64,000 nt of DNA from the NCBI RefSeq assembly GCF_002954545.1, contig NZ_MSCH01000003.1:1700824-1764823 (forward strand), given 5' to 3'. A model generated the notes under the pieces. It worked only from the letters and a program-made list of their open reading frames with translations, was not told the DNA's origin and did no database searches. This document shows positions 10,501 through 17,971 of the stretch, in pieces. Position 1 is the stretch's first letter. Every line of letters starts with the position of its first letter. A program made the position numbers and the translations under genes. This DNA is from Psychrosphaera saromensis (lineage in GTDB: Bacteria > Pseudomonadota > Gammaproteobacteria > Enterobacterales > Alteromonadaceae).

Positions 10501-10562
10501 GCACCTAAAGCGATTGATAAGCTGGTTGCTATTTGTGTTTTTGTAAAGCGATTATTTTTCAT
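7521..10562 (-). CDS. TonB-dependent outer-membrane receptor (carbohydrate type)
   Basis: 1013-residue receptor. The N-terminus is a Sec signal peptide ending near VYAADEA, followed by a TonB-box-like VEVIEVRG. The plug domain contains IGKFPDTNLAESMQRITGVSI and RVTVRGFGPQYNMITLNGR, the form typical of the large Caulobacter/Alteromonas sugar receptors. The C-terminus ends in an aromatic outer-membrane signature (YELGVSYNF). It would import an oligosaccharide across the outer membrane using TonB/ExbBD energy. It is divergent from the GPH transporter operon, and two LacI-type palindromes lie within about 110 bp of its start codon. Start: GAGAA precedes the ATG at 10562. Confidence 0.95.
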   Translation of the reverse strand: MKNNRFTKTQIATSLSIALGAFTAPMVYAADEAADNVEVIEVRGIRGSIIKSTAMKRDASGVVDAISAEDIGKFPDTNLAESMQRITGVSIDRSNGEGSRVTVRGFGPQYNMITLNGRAMASTSLPEGGGASDSRAFDFQNLSSNAIDSVEIYKTANAAAASGGIGATININTAKPLDNPGFVANIGGKLMMDNTVRDGVRDYSDLVTPELSGLLSWTDEEEMFGASFNGSFSQRDSSSTSAGVAQWRNSAFDGTIDNQIPDGADTPTLLMSAPDIGESYALPSDIAYTLWDRQRERTNAQLTLQYRPIENITATLDYTYSKLEQEQQGTDLSIWMDSYKSTIAFTEGLNPSPLFYAENRIEQAPRDIAVKQKYRNSVTEDDSIGLNIEWLVNDDLTLKFDYNDSSSESSPMSDYGNAITFGLGANVLAGQGGTFSASGLPAITIAFDDCDPRINDKTDDSIDNGGLNCSNTLDQSDVGSSIYQKSYAVNTNDITQARIDGTWLFDDGQIDFGIESREMDNYSVQSDANLAMGDWGVNNPGELPEGILEAIDFNDSLDDYKTEGWTQGFRGDTIELAEWAAEEYGIDLSRNPNTNVRRRIQEDITAAYVKASYAGEVAEMSYNVFVGLRYESTDSSSISYVAKPTAVIWKSNNDFEVVQGDAEAAELVTTTNSYEHFLPNIDFDINLTNDVKARASYSQTIARPQYGQLSNATIINAGPSTPTALGGTNGAASTGNPNLVPIESSNIDLSVEWYFQDTSYVSVGYFRKDVDKFIGNGPLVNDYYDLTDATGGPRVEQAIADLATAGIALNDTTLFSQVAATQLGEALYANGHTDNYYESAVDVIANSDDPLMTFLSQSPVNNKTAVIDGWELATQHFFGDTGFGVQANYTLVDGDIEFDLTSTAEQFALLGLSDTANIVGLYEKDGFSARIAYNWRDEFLNNAAIYENEPEFTEAYSQIDFSIGYQINEQLSMTFAGINITGEDPRRHGRTENQLTYAEEWSSRYELGVSYNF

Positions 10563-10620
10563 ATTATTCTCGCACTTTCCTGTTGATGTTGTGATTATAT
10601 ATTATTAGGGTCACTCGCAC

Positions 10621-10634
10621 TGAAAGCGCTTACA
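10621..10634. promoter_or_regulatory. LacI-family operator, site 1
   Basis: TGAAAGCGCTTACA, an imperfect palindrome around the CG-centred AAGCGCTT core typical of LacI/GalR-family operators. It lies 59 bp upstream of the receptor start codon. Confidence 0.8.
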
Positions 10635-10654
10635 TTGTTTCCTGTTGCAAAAAC

Positions 10655-10668
10655 TGAAAGCGCTTACA
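10655..10668. promoter_or_regulatory. LacI-family operator, site 2
   Basis: TGAAAGCGCTTACA again, identical to site 1 and 34 bp away, about three helical turns, so both would lie on nearly the same face of the DNA. Confidence 0.8.
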
Positions 10669-10807
10669 TCCATAAAATAATCCAAAATATGCACATCGTC
10701 AAGGGTAAATTTGTAATGGTATTATAGAGTTAAAGCTCTATAACCCCTTACGCTACGGCGGCTGTGGGCTAGATTGTAATAAATAACAAGTATGATCAAA
10801 ATTTCAT

Positions 10808-10821
10808 TGTAAGCGCTTACA
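10808..10821. promoter_or_regulatory. LacI-family operator, site 3
   Basis: TGTAAGCGCTTACA, a perfect 14-bp palindrome 46 bp upstream of the transporter start codon. It differs from sites 1 and 2 at one base, which perfects the symmetry. Confidence 0.85.
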
Positions 10822-10867
10822 TAAGATGGTTGAATAGTCACAAATAATAATAGCAAGGTTAAGTTAT

Positions 10868-12253
10868 ATGGAAGTCAGCAGTTCATCTATTAAGCAATCG
10901 AATAAATTATCGTTAAAAGAAAAGGTTGGTTACGCATGTGGGGATGTAGCATCTAATTTTTACTGGCGTGTTTTTGATGTATTTTTATTTATATTTTATA
11001 CCGATGTATTTGGTCTATCTGCAACCGCTGTAGGTACCATGATGTTGGTGACGCGTTTAATCGACGCCTTTTCAGATCCGCTTATGGGCGCGATGGCAGA
11101 TAGAACGTCAACCAAGTACGGTAAATTCAGACCTTATCTACTTTGGGGCATAACTCCTATCGTGGCGGCAGGTGTCTTAACCTTTACCGTTCCAGATGTT
11201 GGGGACTCAGGTAAGCTGATTTGGGCGTATGCTACTTATATCTTTATGATGTTAGCTTACACCTTCATTAACGTGCCATACGGTGCGCTTATGGGCGTGA
11301 TCACCTCAGACTCTAATCAACGTACCACATTAACCAGTTTCCGCTTTATCGGTGCATTCTCTGGCGGAACTATCGTTGCGTACTTAACACCAGACTTAGT
11401 GGCATACTTAGGCAATGGTAATGAAATTTTAGGTTGGCAGTTAACGATGGCGCTTTATGGTGCGGTTGCAGCGGTTCTATTTTTTATTACTTTTGCTACG
11501 ACTAAAGAAAGAATATCACCTCCAGCAGAGCAGAAAACACCAATACTGCAAGACTTGAAAGACCTCACTCAGAATAAACCTTGGATTATCTTGTTTAGTC
11601 TTGCCTTGATCATCATGTTAACCATTACCTTACGTGGTAGCTCCGGCACATTTTACTTTAAATACTTTGTTGGCAGGGAAGACTTAATAGGCTCATTTTC
11701 TATGGCGTATATGCTGAGTTTAATGGTTGGTGCCGCCAGCACACCTATATTGGTGAAGTTTTTAGACAAAAAGAAACTGTTACTTATCTTAATGGGACTA
11801 GTGGCAATCCTGTCCGTAATCTTTTTCTTTCTGCCAAAAGACAACCTTCCTTTGATATTCGCCGTTCAGATCTTAATTGGCTTATGTTTAGGCCCTAAAT
11901 CACCACTGGTTTTTTCTATGTATGCCGACACGGCTGATTATTCCGAATGGAAAAATGGTCGACGTGCTACGGCTATGATCTTTTCTGCCGCAGCTTTTGC
12001 TCAGAAATTAGGTGGAGCTATCGCTGGTGGCATGATGGGCTGGCTTTTAGGCTCTCTAGGTTATGTAGCAAACCAAGCACAAAATTCAGCGTCGGAAATG
12101 GGCATCTTACTATTGATGTCGATAATTCCAGCCGTGTTTGCGGTATTAGCGGTAGCGTGTATTTGGTTTTATCCGCTAGGTCAGCAAACGCTGTCACAAG
12201 TGCAAAACGAATTAAAACAAAAAAGTAATTATCAAGCAGGGGCTTCAGAATAA
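10868..12253 (+). CDS. GPH-family sugar:cation symporter (MFS)
   Basis: 461-residue, about 12-helix transporter of the glycoside-pentoside-hexuronide family. The N-terminus has LKEKVGYACGDVASNFYW, then TRLIDAFSDPLMGAMADRT and KYGKFRPYLLWG, the standard GPH signature between helices 2 and 3. A second-half signature is MYADTADYSEWKNGRRAT. Family members (MelB, XynB-like and others) import glycosides with Na+ or H+. It is the first gene of an operon with 4 bp to the GH94-kinase fusion, so the fusion's substrate is the likely cargo. A perfect LacI-type operator lies 46 bp upstream. Confidence 0.93.
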   Translation: MEVSSSSIKQSNKLSLKEKVGYACGDVASNFYWRVFDVFLFIFYTDVFGLSATAVGTMMLVTRLIDAFSDPLMGAMADRTSTKYGKFRPYLLWGITPIVAAGVLTFTVPDVGDSGKLIWAYATYIFMMLAYTFINVPYGALMGVITSDSNQRTTLTSFRFIGAFSGGTIVAYLTPDLVAYLGNGNEILGWQLTMALYGAVAAVLFFITFATTKERISPPAEQKTPILQDLKDLTQNKPWIILFSLALIIMLTITLRGSSGTFYFKYFVGREDLIGSFSMAYMLSLMVGAASTPILVKFLDKKKLLLILMGLVAILSVIFFFLPKDNLPLIFAVQILIGLCLGPKSPLVFSMYADTADYSEWKNGRRATAMIFSAAAFAQKLGGAIAGGMMGWLLGSLGYVANQAQNSASEMGILLLMSIIPAVFAVLAVACIWFYPLGQQTLSQVQNELKQKSNYQAGASE

Positions 12254-12257
12254 GATC

Positions 12258-15194
12258 ATGGCAATGAATACATTTACCAATACAATCAAAAATGACTTAG
12301 CAAGAACAGAATTGTTCAGTCCTTTAACTATGTCTAGTGCGACCACTTTTTTGTGGAATTCTAAAATGGTGGCTCAAATAAACTGCCGAGGTTATATGAC
12401 CTCACAGTTTATGCAGCCAGAGCCATCAAAGTATTCTTATGCGCCTAATCTAGAAGCAAAGACGTTTATTCAACCAGAGCAACCTTATTATGCCGATCAT
12501 CCAGGTCGTTTCTTCTATATAAAAAATGAAGAAACGGGCGAAATGTTTTCTGCACCATATGAACCTATGCGCGTTGAACTCGACTCTTTCTGCTTTTCTG
12601 CCGGAACAAGTGATGTTAAATGGATCATCAACAAATGGGGCATTGAGTTCACGATTACTTTATCTTTAACCAAAGATTTGGTTGTTGAATTGTGGTCTGT
12701 AGAAGTTGTGAATGGCAACTCTAAAGCGCTATCAGTATCGATTTATCCATGTTTCTCTATTGGTTATATGTCATGGATGAGTCAGTCTGCTGATTTTAAT
12801 GCTGAGTTGTCAGGCATCGTTGCTACTTCGGTTACGCCATATCAAAAAGTAGAAGATTACTTTAAGAACCAAGAGTTAAAAGACTTAACGTATATGGTGG
12901 CAGATCAAGTTCCAGATTCTTGGTGCTGTAATTTATTAACCTTCCGTGGTGAAGGGGGGATGCATAATCCATCCATGCTGCAAGAAACGCGTTTGGAAAA
13001 CAAACCAGCCTGTTATGAAACACCCGTTGGAGTGCAACAGTTTAAGCAACACTTGTTACCAAATGAGAAGCAAAACTTAAATATCATTTTTGGCCCAGCT
13101 AAAAACGTAGAAGAGATTAAAACATTAAAAGCAAAACTGTTAGCTAAGCCTGAGCAGTTTAAAGACGTAAGACAAGACTATTCAGACTACATAAATAAAG
13201 GCAAAGGTACGTTATCGATAACGTCGCCAGATGCCGACTTTGATCATTACGTAAATCATTGGTTACCGCGTCAGGTATTTTATCATGGTGACGTGAACAG
13301 ACTCAGTACCGACCCACAAACTCGAAACTTCTTACAAGATGCTATGGGAATGATTTACATTGCGCCAGCGGTCACCAGAGAAAGGTTGTTACTTGCCTTG
13401 TCTCAACAAAAACGTTCAGGTGCGATGCCAGACGGTATTTTACTAACAGATGAAGCTGAGCTTAAATATATCAATCAAGTACCTCACACAGACCACTGTG
13501 TTTGGCTGTCGATATGTTTACAAGCTTACTTAGATGAAACTGGCGATAGCAGTATTTTAAGCGAGCAGGTTGCTTTTGAGGCGACGCCGGACGCTGAACC
13601 TGAAACCGCAAGCGTTAAAGTTCATTTAGACAGAGCCATGCAGTGGTTATTAAGTGCCACCGACGCTAGAGGTTTGAGCTACATAGAACAGGGTGACTGG
13701 TGCGATCCAATGAATATGGTTGGCTACAAAGGTAAAGGTGTTTCTGCTTGGTTATCGTTAGCTAGCTCTTATGCCATCAGTTGTTGGAATCAGGTGTGTG
13801 AAACCTATTATCTGAGCTCTGAGTTAACTAACGCTGAATTGTCTGAGTCTAAAAAGACAATCGCTGAATTTGCTAGTGCTGCCGATACATTAAATTTACA
13901 AGTAAATAAACATTGCTGGAATGGTGATTGGTTTGCCCGTGGCATAACAGATGATGGTAATGTTTTTGGTACAAAAACAGACGTTGAAGGTCGAATATTC
14001 TTAAACCCACAAAGCTGGGCCATGTTAAGTAATGCCGCCTCAGACAGTCAATATAAGTTAATGAATAACCAAATATTTTCACAATTAGCCACACCTTACG
14101 GCGTGACTATGTTAGCGCCGAGTTTTACCCAAATGCGTGAAGACATTGGCCGGGTTACACAAAAGTCAGCTGGTGTGTCAGAAAACGGTTCTGTGTATAA
14201 CCATGCTGCTATGTTTTATGGTTTTGCTTTATACACCAAAGGTCAAAATGACCTAGCATTTGACGTGTTAAAACGCATGTTGCCGAGTCAACAAAATGCA
14301 GACGCTCAAGGCCAGTTACCTGTTTTTGTGCCTAATTATTACCGCGGTGCTTATTACCAACATCCTCATCATGCAGGACGTTCAAGTCATTTATTTAATA
14401 CCGGCACCGTTGCTTGGTATTTCCGTAGTGTGGTTGAAGGTTTATGTGGTCTTAAAGGTTGTGGGAACGACTTACTTATTCAGCCTCAACTGCCATCACA
14501 TTGGCCAACATTAAAGGTTCAGCGTGAGTTTAGAGGCGCGAGTATTGAACTAAATGTTATCAAATCAGATAAAATCAAAGACACAGTCGTTACTATTAAC
14601 GGTGAAGTGTCAGCGCAGCATAAAATTTGCGATGTACAAGCTGGGCAAACTTATAAAGTGGAAGTTTTGTTGCCACTAGAGAAGCTATCACTTCCGCAAT
14701 TAACCATAGTGATGGGCGTTAGCGGTTGTGGTAAAAATGCAGTTGGCGAGCAAGTCGCGGCATTAAATAATCGTGTATTTGTAGATGCCGATAGTTTTCA
14801 CGATGAAAGTGCAAAGCAAAAAATGGCAAGTGGCACACCATTAACGGACGACGACAGACTGCCTTGGTTGGCACGTATTCAAAAGTTTTTAGCTATGCTG
14901 TTGGATAATCGCCAATCTTGCGTATTAGCGTATTCAGGCTTAAAAGCGGCTCATAGAGAAATGTTTACTCAGTTAGGTTTTGAGTTAAATGTGGTTCACC
15001 TTAATGTGGCGCAAGAGGTTATTGCTGCAAGGCTTGAACAAAGAGAAAGTCACTTCTTTGATCCTAAATTATTGTCATCACAATTTGATGCACTTGAAGT
15101 GCCGAGCTCTAGTGAAGCCGTTATAACAATTGATGCTGATAAGCCATTAGAAGACATTGTTAGAGAAATTAATCAGGAATTATCAAATGACTAA
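12258..15194 (+). CDS. GH94 phosphorylase (cellobionate-type) fused to a gluconokinase domain
   Basis: 978-residue two-enzyme fusion. Residues ~20-805 are a full GH94 inverting phosphorylase: N-terminal beta-sandwich, (alpha/alpha)6 barrel with EQGDWCDPMNMVG (catalytic Asp by alignment, D483), and HHAGRSSHLFNTGT, probably part of the phosphate site. R632 and K636 (GRVTQK) have the i/i+4 spacing of the Arg/Lys pair that, as I recall, binds the gluconate carboxylate in Saccharophagus cellobionic acid phosphorylase. Residues ~814-975 are a GntK-like kinase: GVSGCGKN, VDADSFHDESAKQKMASG, PLTDDDRLPWL, SGLKAAHR, RESHFF, SQFDALE. Inferred reaction: cellobionate + Pi gives Glc-1-P + gluconate, then 6-phosphogluconate. 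The P-loop has Asn827 where Ser/Thr is usual. There is no signal peptide, so it is cytoplasmic. It overlaps the next gene by 8 bp. Confidence 0.9.
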   Translation: MAMNTFTNTIKNDLARTELFSPLTMSSATTFLWNSKMVAQINCRGYMTSQFMQPEPSKYSYAPNLEAKTFIQPEQPYYADHPGRFFYIKNEETGEMFSAPYEPMRVELDSFCFSAGTSDVKWIINKWGIEFTITLSLTKDLVVELWSVEVVNGNSKALSVSIYPCFSIGYMSWMSQSADFNAELSGIVATSVTPYQKVEDYFKNQELKDLTYMVADQVPDSWCCNLLTFRGEGGMHNPSMLQETRLENKPACYETPVGVQQFKQHLLPNEKQNLNIIFGPAKNVEEIKTLKAKLLAKPEQFKDVRQDYSDYINKGKGTLSITSPDADFDHYVNHWLPRQVFYHGDVNRLSTDPQTRNFLQDAMGMIYIAPAVTRERLLLALSQQKRSGAMPDGILLTDEAELKYINQVPHTDHCVWLSICLQAYLDETGDSSILSEQVAFEATPDAEPETASVKVHLDRAMQWLLSATDARGLSYIEQGDWCDPMNMVGYKGKGVSAWLSLASSYAISCWNQVCETYYLSSELTNAELSESKKTIAEFASAADTLNLQVNKHCWNGDWFARGITDDGNVFGTKTDVEGRIFLNPQSWAMLSNAASDSQYKLMNNQIFSQLATPYGVTMLAPSFTQMREDIGRVTQKSAGVSENGSVYNHAAMFYGFALYTKGQNDLAFDVLKRMLPSQQNADAQGQLPVFVPNYYRGAYYQHPHHAGRSSHLFNTGTVAWYFRSVVEGLCGLKGCGNDLLIQPQLPSHWPTLKVQREFRGASIELNVIKSDKIKDTVVTINGEVSAQHKICDVQAGQTYKVEVLLPLEKLSLPQLTIVMGVSGCGKNAVGEQVAALNNRVFVDADSFHDESAKQKMASGTPLTDDDRLPWLARIQKFLAMLLDNRQSCVLAYSGLKAAHREMFTQLGFELNVVHLNVAQEVIAARLEQRESHFFDPKLLSSQFDALEVPSSSEAVITIDADKPLEDIVREINQELSND

Positions 15195-16035
15195 ATATAT
15201 CAATACACTAAGAAAACGTGCTTTGGCTGGTTTGATTGCCAGTGCTTTTATCAGTAGTGCTTTTATAAGTAATGCCGTCGCGAATGACAAAAATAAAAAC
15301 GAAAGTGAAAAAGCAAACGAAAGAGAAAGCTTTGTCGCACTTCACACTAGCAGCGCGATAAAGATTGATGGTAAAGCGGATGAAAGTACCTGGTCACAAG
15401 CAACCTGGTATCCAATGCACAGTGACATGATTGGCAACCTGCCAACGAGCGATGACTTTAGCGGACGTTTTAAATTGGCTTGGGACAAAGGCCAGTTGTA
15501 TTTACTTGCTGAAATTGTTGATGACGTTTTGTTTGATCAATACCCAAATCCGTTAAATTTATACTGGGATGACGACTGCTTAGAAGTATTTATTGATGAA
15601 GATAAATCTGGTGGTAATCACCAGTTTAACTTTAACGCTTTTGCCTATCATGTGGCGCTGGATAATCAAGCGGTAGATATCGGCGAGCAAACTCTAACAA
15701 ATAAAGAACCTTTTGTTCTACTTAACGATCATGTAGAAAGTCGCTGGGCAAGAGACGCCAATGATCACACTAAGATCATTTGGGAACTGGCGATAAAAAT
15801 ATATGACGATAGCTTTAAAGTAAGCGATGCAAGTGTAAAACCTGTTGAGCTTAACGCCAATAAACAAATGGGCTTTATGTTGGCTTATTGCGATAACGAC
15901 GGTAGCAAGCAAAGAGAACACTTTATGGGCTCTACTACCATTGAAGCGGTAAATGGCGACAAAAACTTAGGTTATATTGACGCTAGCGTGTTTTCGACTT
16001 TAACGTTAAAGCCGTCAGTAAAAAACAGTAAATAA
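15187..16035 (+). CDS. Secreted CBM9-like carbohydrate-binding protein
   Basis: 282 residues: a Sec signal peptide (helix rich in Ala/Ile/Ser, cleavage near NAVAND), a short charged linker, then a CBM9/DOMON-like beta-sandwich with the typical opening IKIDGKADESTWSQATWY, FKLAWDKGQLYLLAEIVDD, and WDDDCLEVFIDEDKSGG. CBM9-like modules bind sugar chain ends. No catalytic domain is attached. An earlier in-frame ATG at 15157 lies inside the fusion gene; the ATG at 15187 is preferred because only it begins directly with the signal peptide, and it overlaps the fusion stop in ATGACTAA. It is the third gene of the transporter operon, so a periplasmic binding or capture role is inferred. Confidence 0.82.
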   Translation: MTKYINTLRKRALAGLIASAFISSAFISNAVANDKNKNESEKANERESFVALHTSSAIKIDGKADESTWSQATWYPMHSDMIGNLPTSDDFSGRFKLAWDKGQLYLLAEIVDDVLFDQYPNPLNLYWDDDCLEVFIDEDKSGGNHQFNFNAFAYHVALDNQAVDIGEQTLTNKEPFVLLNDHVESRWARDANDHTKIIWELAIKIYDDSFKVSDASVKPVELNANKQMGFMLAYCDNDGSKQREHFMGSTTIEAVNGDKNLGYIDASVFSTLTLKPSVKNSK

Positions 16036-16036
16036 C

Positions 16037-17137
16037 ATGTGGTGGAGTCGTTATCAGTTAGCTGATGCTTGGTTACACAGAAATTGGTTAATTAAAAGCG
16101 TATTAGCTGCCAGTCTCTTAACTAGTGGCCTAGTGATAACGACTTCTTGTTTGGCAAGCATGACACCTGTTGTGCTCGTTGACTCATGTTTTCCCAAGGC
16201 TGCCACAAACCAACTAAACTTAAACAATCCAAGCATTAACAAGCTAAGTGTTAAAGATCTGTCTTACTGGGATCATACCAATACTCACAGTGATGAGTTT
16301 TCAGGTTTACGTTTTTTGGGAGCTGAAAATGGAAATTCTAAATACAGGCTAACATCGGTACGCAGCAGTAATAGTGAAAGTAAAAGCAAAAGTATAAACA
16401 CTCAGTCACCACACGCAGAGTGTTATAATCGCGAAATCGTCTTAGTAAAAAAGCTAATTCACAATAAACGCCAGCACGCCAATGGCATTGAAATGAGATT
16501 AAAAGAGCGAGAGTTTACCTTTGGTAACTTAGCCTCGTTTAAAATGCGCTTTCAGTTAAATCGCGCTTTGAGCTTTACTCCACAAGTTGCAAGTTTGTCA
16601 TCCGTTGTTAATACAGCACTGCAGCACAAAGAACAGCAGCACAACGAGCAAGCGCTTGGTCAGGCAAACGAAAAACAGCCTTCACAGCAAAAAATAATTA
16701 ATGATTTAATAGGCCAAAACATAAGATTTAAATTAATGTTTTATGGTGAAAACCATTCGGACTATACAGTCAAAACCGCTTACTCTGAAAAGCTAATCGT
16801 ATTGCCATCCAGTTTGTCTGATGTTGTTTTAGATACTGACACTCCTGATTTAACTGATAGCGCTTGGCTAGAACTTGAAATAAAAAGTACAGATCTTACG
16901 GCTTATTGGCAGCAAAACTGGCAAGAAACCCCCGCAACATTATCTGAGCTAACACAACAGCCGATATTAGGTTTTATACTCGTGGCAGAAACACCCAGTG
17001 GTAAAACTTTGGAGAGTTTAGTTAGTGGTTTCAGTGAACCAAACGTTAAGTTAAAAGATAAGCTAAAAGATAAAGAATTATTTATCGAAACCTATCTCCG
17101 CTTAGGCTCAATGAGCATTGAACGCAGAACTAAATAA
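16037..17137 (+). CDS. Secreted protein of unknown function in the GH94 operon
   Basis: 366 residues not recognised. The first ~45 residues contain a hydrophobic segment (about 19-40) ending LVITTSCLASM, a signal peptide or anchor; the Cys context is not a canonical lipobox. The rest alternates beta-rich stretches (GIEMRLKEREFTFGNLASFKMRF, split by loops; IRFKLMFYGEN; SAWLELEIKS) with a Gln/His/Glu-rich insert near 200-225. This could be a jelly-roll carbohydrate-binding fold, but I cannot name a family. It starts 1 bp after the previous stop codon and ends 35 bp before a terminator, so it is the last gene of the operon. No clear ribosome-binding site is seen, which suggests translational coupling. 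Confidence 0.75.
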   Translation: MWWSRYQLADAWLHRNWLIKSVLAASLLTSGLVITTSCLASMTPVVLVDSCFPKAATNQLNLNNPSINKLSVKDLSYWDHTNTHSDEFSGLRFLGAENGNSKYRLTSVRSSNSESKSKSINTQSPHAECYNREIVLVKKLIHNKRQHANGIEMRLKEREFTFGNLASFKMRFQLNRALSFTPQVASLSSVVNTALQHKEQQHNEQALGQANEKQPSQQKIINDLIGQNIRFKLMFYGENHSDYTVKTAYSEKLIVLPSSLSDVVLDTDTPDLTDSAWLELEIKSTDLTAYWQQNWQETPATLSELTQQPILGFILVAETPSGKTLESLVSGFSEPNVKLKDKLKDKELFIETYLRLGSMSIERRTK

Positions 17138-17171
17138 AAAGCTAAATAAAAAAGCTAATAGAACAAGATCA

Positions 17172-17208
17172 AAAAAGCCAGTTTCCATTAACTGAAAACT
17201 AGCTTTTT
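17172..17208 (+). terminator. Terminator of the transporter-phosphorylase operon
   Basis: Stem AAAAAGC-C-AGTTT with AAACT-A-GCTTTTT (17172-17184 with 17196-17208), one internal mismatch, followed by a T-rich stretch. Confidence 0.85.
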
Positions 17209-17278
17209 ATTTTTGTATTCAAGGTTTAGTGTCTAACTCTTTTACAGCCTTACAGCCTTACAGCATTAAAGCATCAGC

Positions 17279-17902
17279 TTATTTCTTATGACGTTCTTTT
17301 AACACACCAATCACATCAGATAAGTTTAAGTCTGACGCTTGTAGCAAAACTAACAAATGATAAAGCAAGTCAGCGCTTTCGTTTTTAAGCTCTTCTAAAT
17401 CTTTAACGGTTGCAGCAAGTGCGGTTTCAACACCTTCTTCACCCACTTTCTGTGCAATACGCTTAATGCCACTGGCGTATAAAGAAGCGGTGTAAGACGA
17501 GTCTGGATCAGCACCTTTACGTGAAGCAATTAAACGCTCAAGATCAGCAATAAAGCTAATATCTGGTTGCGCTGCATCGTCATTCCAGCAAGACTCAGTA
17601 CCTGTATGGCACGTAGGGCCATTTGGTGTTGCTAAAGCGATAATAGAGTCGTTGTCGCAATCTGACGATAACTCAACCAAGTCTAATGTGTTGTTAGACA
17701 CTTCGCCTTTGGTCCACAGTCTTTGTTTGCTGCGGCTAAAGAAGGTAACTTGTTTAGTCGTTAATGTATGAGCCATGGCTTCTTGATTCATAAAGCCTTG
17801 CATTAATATCTTGCCGCTCATTGCATCTTGTACGATACATGGCAATAGACCATCCATCTTATCCCAAGCCAGTTGGCTCAGGTTATCAGTATTTAATTTC
17901 AT
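17279..17902 (-). CDS. hisIE: Bifunctional phosphoribosyl-AMP cyclohydrolase / phosphoribosyl-ATP pyrophosphatase
   Basis: 207 residues, close to the E. coli HisIE length (~203). The N-terminal HisI half has [22 protein letters not shown] and [12 protein letters not shown] with the zinc-binding Cys residues. The C-terminal HisE half has [15 protein letters not shown], the helix [18 protein letters not shown], and [12 protein letters not shown]. It catalyses steps 2 and 3 of histidine biosynthesis in the cytoplasm. No other his gene is near; it lies 69 bp downstream of proS on the same strand and may be co-transcribed with it. Confidence 0.96.
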   Translation of the reverse strand: MKLNTDNLSQLAWDKMDGLLPCIVQDAMSGKILMQGFMNQEAMAHTLTTKQVTFFSRSKQRLWTKGEVSNNTLDLVELSSDCDNDSIIALATPNGPTCHTGTESCWNDDAAQPDISFIADLERLIASRKGADPDSSYTASLYASGIKRIAQKVGEEGVETALAATVKDLEELKNESADLLYHLLVLLQASDLNLSDVIGVLKERHKK

Positions 17903-17971
17903 ATTTTAACTACTTTTAATCTGTTTATTTTTAATTTAGTAATGCTAATTCGCTAGTTAAACAGCAAATTA

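Larger units (their letters stand above)
10563..10867. promoter_or_regulatory. Divergent promoter region of the carbohydrate locus
   Basis: 305 bp separating the receptor and transporter start codons. It contains three AAGCGCTT-centred palindromes (10621, 10655, 10808), listed separately. No gene is seen in it. The LacI-family regulator expected to bind there is not in the window. Confidence 0.85.
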
